From positions 1 through 60,207 of the forward strand of contig CAVPNY010000003.1 of assembly GCA_963706905.1 (NCBI GenBank): a stretch of 60,207 bases of DNA, written 5' to 3'. The stretch comes from CAVPNY01 sp963706905 (GTDB lineage Bacteria; Chloroflexota; Anaerolineae; Anaerolineales; UBA4823). Of this stretch, positions 55,681 to 60,207 are shown one piece after another. Numbering within the stretch: the first letter of the stretch is position 1; the number at the start of each line of letters is the position of its first letter. Under the pieces are notes generated by a model. The model saw only the letters and a program-made list of their open reading frames with translations, searched no databases and was not told where the DNA came from. Position numbers and translations under genes: made by a program.

Positions 55681-55710
55681 GAGATCGCTCAGTGTCCGCT
55701 GGGCGATCTC
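55681..55710. terminator. Stem-loop terminator candidate after tRNA-Ser
   Basis: GAGATCGCTCAG (55681-55692) pairs with CTGGGCGATCTC (55699-55710) with a single T-G wobble, loop TGTCCG. ACTTTTAAG follows on the plus strand, a weak U-tract. Confidence 0.45.
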
Positions 55711-55826
55711 ACTTTTAAGCGATTATCCTTCATTGTACGTACTCCTCGGCGCTTGTCAAGGTATTGTGGGACATCGGGAAGGCGATTTTGACTTCCGTTG
55801 CCATCTGTCCCATATCTTCCCCTATG

Positions 55827-57391
55827 TCACACAATATTCCCTTCTGCACTCTTGTTCTCGATCCAGTAGCGTCGCTCGGCGTCTGGGCGCAGTCTATCCA
55901 TCAGCCGGAAGAGAATCTCGTAGTCCGGACTGACCTTGACCCACATGATACGCTTTGTACCCACATCGCAGCCAACTTCCTGGATCATAGTGCGCACCAG
56001 CATCTTGCGCTCTTCGCTGGGTTGCCCATTCCCAACTGTCATGCAAATTTAGCAGGGTAGCGCAGCCCGTTCGATGGCCGATTCAGGAATGCGGTTGAGC
56101 AAGTCAAGCTTTTCCTTCAAGCTGTTGACCTTCTGCCAGTACTGGTATTCTTCACCTTCGTACAAGCCCCGCTCGTAGTTATCGCGCATCAGGCGCAACA
56201 TACTGCGGATCTCCTTGCGCTCGCTCTCCGGATCGGGCCTGTCCTGCTCATCATGCAGTAGTTTCCGTACATCTTCTTCCCAGGTTGGCAGTTAACTTGA
56301 GCGACTGTATTAGCGCTGCGACTTGTTCATCCAGGTTGTCGGCATGAATACTCTGACCTGAGTACGGGCAGTCGTAGTAGCCGCGAAGGTGCGAATCCTC
56401 CCGGTAGTAGGTGGGATAATTCTTGGGTGTCTGGACACGAAGTCGTCGGCCACAGTGCGCGCAGACTGCCAGGCTTTGCAGCAGGTGAACCCTAGCCGCC
56501 TTCTGCCCAGGTTTGGGAACAACACGCCGGCTGGCACGTAGTGCCTGACAGCGATCCCACAACTCCTGGCTGATGATCGGCTCATGCTGTCCCACAGAGA
56601 CCTGGGGCGGTGTGGAGCGATAGCTGACACCCTTAGGGCGTACGGTCATGCCGCGGTAGCGGATCTTACCCACATAGTAGGGATTGCAGAGCATATCTCG
56701 CACCGAGTCCTTGTTGAACATGCGATTCTTTGCTGTGAGATATCCACCTTCGTTCAACCATGCAGCGATCTGCATGTCAGAATACTGTCCCGTAGCGTAG
56801 CGTTCGAACATTTCCACCACCACAGGAGCTTTCTCCGGGTCGGGAACACCTACCTTGCGGTTGCCCTGCAGCACACTGATGTATCCCCAGGGAACAGTGC
56901 CATTATGATAGCCCTGCAGCGAGCGCTCCAGCTTGCCCTTGTTGGTCTCTTTGGATAAGTTATCGCTGTAGAACTCGCCCAGGGAGCTAACCAGGTGAAA
57001 TAGGAGCTTACCTTCCGGTGTACCCAGGTCGAATGGCTGCTGGACGGCTTTGAAGATGATATCGAGCTCTTGCAGCTCGTGGACGATCTCCAGCGACCAT
57101 TCCAGCCGGCGCGCCAGGCGATCCACTTTATGGACGTACAGCACCTTGAACTCGCCTCGCCGGGCGGCTTCGCGCATGGCATTGATCCCTGGGCGGTATT
57201 TCTTGCGGTAAGCCGATTGGGCCGGATCGGCGAACACCTTGACAATCTCGACCCATCGCGCTCAGCCTGTTCCTTGATCTGGCGCAGCTGGGCGTCCAGA
57301 CTGAACGAGTCGCTCTGCATCTCAGATGAAAAACGAATGTAGGCTGCTCCAGGGAGGGGGAAGAGTCTTCTCTTTGCTTGTATCGGTTCAT
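55827..57391 (-). pseudogene. Large serine recombinase (several frame breaks)
   Basis: Pieces in all three frames assemble into one recombinase of about 520 residues. N-terminal catalytic resolvase domain: AAYIRFSSEMQSDSFSLDAQ with the nucleophile Ser region, then VEIVKVFADPAQSAYRKKYR, VLYVHKVDRLARRLEWSLEI and VSSLGEFYSDNLSKETNKGK. Next comes the recombinase domain (WLNEGGYLTAKNRMFNKDSV), a zinc ribbon (AVCAHCGRRLR with YYDCPYSG), a coiled coil (DERDP..YEGEEYQYWQKVNS region) and the tail MLVRTMIQEVGCDVGTKRIM. Breaks lie near 57345, 57250, 56290, 56055 and 56020. It would catalyse site-specific integration of a mobile element; a tRNA-Ser lies just beyond its 3' end. Confidence 0.85.
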
Positions 57392-57499
57392 CTTATTCAA
57401 TCCTTTCGTTCAAAGTAAGAAATTGTTGGGGATCAAGTGAGAAAACTATCCAGATTATTTCATTGCACACCTCCAATCAGGAGCAGCCGGGTTGAATTA

Positions 57500-57700
57500 T
57501 TAGCTGGTGTCGTTTGTCTTTTCCTGGTTGAGCGCCAGGTAACGGCGGTTGATGCGCGCCAGCCATTCGATCAGGCTCTGTGGGAGCCTGTCTGGTAAGG
57601 CTTGTTGCTCCTGGGGAGGGGTTATATCATCTCCGGAAACCTGATTTACTTGTGGGTCAGGGTTTTCAGGAAGGCTTTGACTTACACTCTCATCTGCCAT
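57500..57700 (-). CDS. Small acidic protein upstream of recombinase
   Basis: 66 residues from the ATG at 57700 (MADESVSQSLPENPDPQVNQ), preceded by GAAAGAGG. The first 45 residues are acidic and probably disordered. The last 25 (PQSLIEWLARINRRYLALNQ) form an amphipathic helix. I recognise no family. It lies about 110 bp upstream of the recombinase on the same strand and may be part of the same mobile element. Confidence 0.55.
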   Translation of the reverse strand: MADESVSQSLPENPDPQVNQVSGDDITPPQEQQALPDRLPQSLIEWLARINRRYLALNQEKTNDTS

Positions 57701-57764
57701 AATTGCACCTCTTTCGTTAAATAATGTTGAGTGTCTCTTATGCACTTTAGGGGATAAAAGAAAA

Positions 57765-57799
57765 CTCCGGTTCTGACATGAAACATGTCAGATCCGGAG
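57765..57799. repeat. 16+16 bp near-perfect palindrome
   Basis: CTCCGGTTCTGACATG (57765-57780) and CATGTCAGATCCGGAG (57784-57799) pair with one mismatch, loop AAA. It lies between the small acidic gene and the decayed ATPase. It could be an element boundary, an operator, or a transcript hairpin. Confidence 0.55.
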
Positions 57800-57869
57800 C
57801 GTTGATTGTGGGTAATCTCTGGGATCTGGGTTATTCTTCCTTTCGGTTACTCCAAATTGACAACTGGCC

Positions 57870-58325
57870 AGGTTGGGTGGAGAATCGTTTTTCAGAATCC
57901 CGATGACCAGCTCTTTTCGCCAACTGTTTTTGATAATATTGCTTATGGGCCCGTTTAACAGGGTTTAGACAATCCAGCTGTTCAACAAAGAGTCCAGCAG
58001 GCCTTGAATGCGATTCACACGGACGAATATGCCAAGTGAAATCCTTACCACCTGAGGGGAGGCGAGAAAAAACGGATCGCAATTGCCACGGTACTTGCAA
58101 TGCAGCCGCAAATATTGATCCTGGATGAGCCGACTGCCGGGTTTGATCCCCGCGTTCGCCGCGAGTTAATCGAGTTATTAAAGAACTGCCCTAGACAATG
58201 CTGATTGCCACTCACGATCTCGGATTAGCTGAGTTGATCACCCCAAGAACAATCATGTTAAATCGCGGGAAAATCGTGGCAGATGACACAAGGCCAGGAT
58301 CCTTCACGACGAGGCCTTGCTTATG
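57870..58325 (+). pseudogene. Decayed ECF/CbiO-type ABC ATPase
   Basis: Plus-strand fragments of a cobalt/vitamin-type (CbiO/EcfA) ATPase. Seen in order: RIVFQNPDDQLFSPTVFDNI then AYGPV, an in-frame stop, QRVQQALNAIHTDEYAK, a second stop, RGGEKKRIAIATVLAMQPQI with degenerate ABC signature, LILDEPTAGFDPRVRRELIE (Walker B), a frame change near 58190, then MLIATHDLGLAELI and RGKIVADDTRP. The Walker A half is missing entirely. Unlike other broken genes here it has lost a domain and has multiple stops, so it looks like a true pseudogene. Confidence 0.75.
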
Positions 58326-58442
58326 GTGAATAGTCTGAGATAGAATAGGCGCCATAATAAAATCGATCTGAGACTTCATGCCCTAATTCTTGCCTTGAGG
58401 CACGGGGTGAACGAAATCAAACCACACACTGGAGGAGAGATT

Positions 58443-59390
58443 ATGTTGAAGAATTTCACTAAACTGCAAAACCTGCCGGTAATTACCATGGCTGTGGCAG
58501 GTGTCATCCATCTGCTGTTAGCCCCTTCCCATTATGCCCATGCCCCCGCCCACGGCATCTTTTTTGCTTTGGCAGGCGCGGCGGAGTTGCTTTGGGCGGG
58601 TGCTTTCTGGCGCAAACCTTCATCCAGGCTGTATTACCTTGGGTTGGCTCTGGCGGGCGGCCTGGTGGTTCTGTGGGCAATCACACGTTTTCTCATTGCT
58701 CCTTTTGAACATGAGCCTGGCGTGTGGGACCTGGGAGGATTGGTTTGCAAGGCCAGTGAGCTGGTATCCATTCTGGCGCTAATCGCCATGGCGGTACAAG
58801 GGCAAATTGCAGGTCTGCCGCGGGTTTCGTTGGTGCGTACGGCCGGGGTGGCCTTGATCCTGGCCCTGGCGGTGGGTACTTTTAGTTACGGCGTTGCGCT
58901 GGCCCTGGAACCGGTGCTGCCCTCCCTGGCGGGATTGGGCGAGCATGAACACGCTGATGAAAGCACATCCATGCCCATGGGGGATGAACATACTGGCAGC
59001 GGTAAATCTGGCGCCACCGTGCACGCTGGCGATCTGCAGATCGAGCAGCCCTGGGCAGGTGTGGCTCCTGCAGGCTCCACGGGTGGTGTTTTTATGCTGA
59101 TCAAAAACAACGGCCACCATCCAGATCGTCTCCTGAGTGTTGAGACAGACGTTGCCGAAACCGCCGAAATTCACGAAACAACGATGGAAGGCGACGTAAT
59201 GAAAATGAGGAAGATCGAAGGCGGGCTGGAAGTGCTTGCTGGCGGCCAGGTGGAATTAAAACATGGTGGCTACCACATTATGCTGATCAACCTTGTGAAA
59301 GACATGGAACCTGGTGAACATTTCCATCTTACGCTCAACTTTGAAGAAGCCGGCAGCGTGAATGTAGAAGTTGTTGTGCGTGAGCCCTGA
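58443..59390 (+). CDS. Membrane protein with C-terminal PCuAC copper-binding domain
   Basis: 315 residues from the ATG at 58443, after GGAGGAGAG. Residues 1-165 hold about five membrane segments (VITMAVAGVIHLLLAPSHYA; LGLALAGGLVVLWAITRFLI; TAGVALILALAVGTFSYGVA). A His/Asp/Met-rich linker follows (EHEHADESTSMPMGDEHTGS), a likely metal-binding stretch. The C-terminal 120 residues are a PCuAC/DUF461 domain: IEQPWAGVAPAGSTGGVFML, VAETAEIHETTMEGDVMKMR and LKHGGYHIMLINLVKDMEPG, with His and Met ligands for Cu(I). PCuAC proteins deliver copper to oxidases outside the membrane; here the carrier is membrane-tethered. Confidence 0.85.
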   Translation: MLKNFTKLQNLPVITMAVAGVIHLLLAPSHYAHAPAHGIFFALAGAAELLWAGAFWRKPSSRLYYLGLALAGGLVVLWAITRFLIAPFEHEPGVWDLGGLVCKASELVSILALIAMAVQGQIAGLPRVSLVRTAGVALILALAVGTFSYGVALALEPVLPSLAGLGEHEHADESTSMPMGDEHTGSGKSGATVHAGDLQIEQPWAGVAPAGSTGGVFMLIKNNGHHPDRLLSVETDVAETAEIHETTMEGDVMKMRKIEGGLEVLAGGQVELKHGGYHIMLINLVKDMEPGEHFHLTLNFEEAGSVNVEVVVREP

Positions 59391-59685
59391 TGGGTTAAAG
59401 ATAATAATGGCACTATGGCAAAATTCGCAGGAAACTTCATTCACTACTTCTTGCCTTGAGGAACCACTCTGATGATGCGCTACGACCGCCACACCTGAAT
59501 GCAGCGCTCGAGCGCAGGGTTGCGCTCGATGGGGTTGCTGCGGGCGCATCTTGGCGTGGCGGAAGCGGAATCGCACTTTAAACTTACTTATCGGCCTTCT
59601 GAACCGCTGTTGGCATGCGCTGGCGCGGTTATTAATTTGGCAATTACGCCTACAAAAGGCGTTAAACTTCTTCCAGGAGGCTGAA
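59391..59685. other. No recognisable gene
   Basis: About 295 bp between the PCuAC and DsrE genes. The open frame of the DsrE gene extends upstream here without a domain. TTCCAGGAGG just before 59686 is a strong ribosome binding site that fixes the DsrE start. Confidence 0.45.
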
Positions 59686-60022
59686 ATGTCCGTACCCGAT
59701 TCCGATACTATTCTGCTGATCACCCGCAATGGCATGGGCGATGCCGAACCCGCCTTGCAGCAAAAACTGGTCACCACCTATTTCAAATTACTCGACGAAA
59801 ACAATATCCTGCCGGCAGCGATCTGCTTTTACGCCGATGGCGTGCGCCTGGTTGTGGAGGGCTCGCCAGTCTGGATTCGCTCAAATCTCTAGAGGCCAAG
59901 GGCGTGCGCCTGATCCTTTGCAGTACCTGCTTGAATTATTACAACCTGGCTGACCAGGTGCGGGTGGGAATCGTCGGCGGTATGACCGACATCCTCGAAG
60001 CCCAGCGCCGCGGGGCAAAGTG
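59686..60022 (+). CDS. DsrE-family protein, YedF-like (one frameshift)
   Basis: About 112 residues across one shift near 59868. The N-terminal ILLITRNGMGDAEPALQQKL and the strand ICFYADGVRLVVEGSPV are in one frame. LDSLKSLEAKGVRLILCSTC, LNYYNLADQVRVGIVGGMTD and ILEAQRR continue in the next. The VEGSPVLDxLKxLE and LxCSTCLNYY blocks match the DsrE domain of YedF proteins, which are linked with selenium metabolism in many bacteria. The Cys pair of CSTC is the likely sulfur or selenium carrier. The link to selenium is family knowledge and inference, not shown here. Cytosolic. Confidence 0.75.
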
Positions 60023-60045
60023 ATCTCGCTGTAGGCGCACAGATT

Positions 60046-60207
60046 ATGAAAACTTAATGCGCTGCGCTTACGTCCAAGTGAGGACCCTAAGGCCGCCCTG
60101 GATACCTTTGCTCAGGATCACCAGGTAGAAGCTGGCTGTGTGCTGACCTGTGTTGGCAGCCTGCACAAGGCTGTGTTGCGTTTTGCTAACCAGGAGCAGG
60201 CGAGCAC
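60046..60207 (+). CDS. PPC-domain (DUF296) protein, partial at window end
   Basis: Only the start is present. Reading ATGAAAACTTA, then a one-base shift near 60057, gives MKTY followed by ALRLRPSEDPKAALDTFAQD and EAGCVLTCVGSLHKAVLRFA, the N-terminal half of a PPC domain (a small beta fold also found in plant AT-hook proteins; bacterial role unclear). It follows the DsrE gene by about 25 bp, probably in the same operon. The gene runs off the window. Confidence 0.7.

Noticed and set aside
1..60207. CRISPR arrays or rRNA genes
   Set aside because: No regularly spaced repeats and no rRNA signature segments were seen on reading the window.

Overview
The window looks like two unrelated pieces of genome joined near position 7,140-7,150. 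Positions 1 to about 7,140 are very GC-rich and proteobacterial in character. They hold IS91 and IS66 remnants, a class III adenylate cyclase with TPR repeats, a frame-broken AAA+ ATPase resembling those of contractile injection systems, and an SDR oxidoreductase. From about 7,150 to the end the content is that of an anaerobic Chloroflexi (Anaerolineae-like) bacterium: corrinoid methyltransferase proteins, a tungsten-type aldehyde ferredoxin oxidoreductase with its radical SAM maturase, rubrerythrin, bactofilin, and many lipoproteins with Ser/Thr/Pro linkers. The SDR and a corrinoid protein gene both run into the junction, so an assembly chimera is the simplest reading.

Layout of the Chloroflexi part. 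7.1-9.8 kb: truncated corrinoid protein, then mpg-fabI-bactofilin on the minus strand. 9.9-20.7 kb: guaB, a nucleotide-sugar epimerase, a membrane protein with an HEWVH metalloprotease motif, a lipoprotein fusing a DsbA-like domain to a cyclophilin (with an in-frame TGA exactly at the first redox cysteine), DedA, small secreted proteins, penicillin acylase and acpS. 20.8-34.1 kb: an M16 peptidase pair, an FprA-like reductase, YqhA, an FlK-like thioesterase, envelope glycan genes (glycosyltransferase, sugar-phosphate transferase, flippase), a nitrilase-family amidase, and NfeD with an SPFH protein. 34-38 kb: acetyltransferase, RNase D, a beta-CASP RNase and a CPBP membrane protein. 38-44.7 kb: a MoaD-like protein, a radical SAM-MoaD fusion, a heavily frame-broken AOR, rubrerythrin, and a TetR-epimerase pair with a perfect palindromic operator.

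45-55.4 kb is the most coherent functional block. It has a class II aldolase/epimerase, three URO-D-fold methyltransferases, a corrinoid protein, a LacI regulator, an SGNH esterase and a complete sugar ABC importer. The importer promoter (TTGACT, 17 bp, TATCAT) is overlapped by a perfect 12+12 bp palindrome suited to a LacI protein. I infer import and corrinoid-dependent demethylation of a methylated, sugar-like compound.

55.5-60.2 kb: tRNA-Ser(CGA), a frame-broken large serine recombinase, a decayed ECF/CbiO-type ATPase, a membrane protein with a PCuAC copper-binding domain, a DsrE/YedF-like protein and the start of a PPC-domain protein.

Many otherwise well-conserved genes are broken by single-base shifts, roughly one per 2-3 kb. 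This points to consensus indel errors more than to real gene death, and it tempers every claim that rests on a single base.
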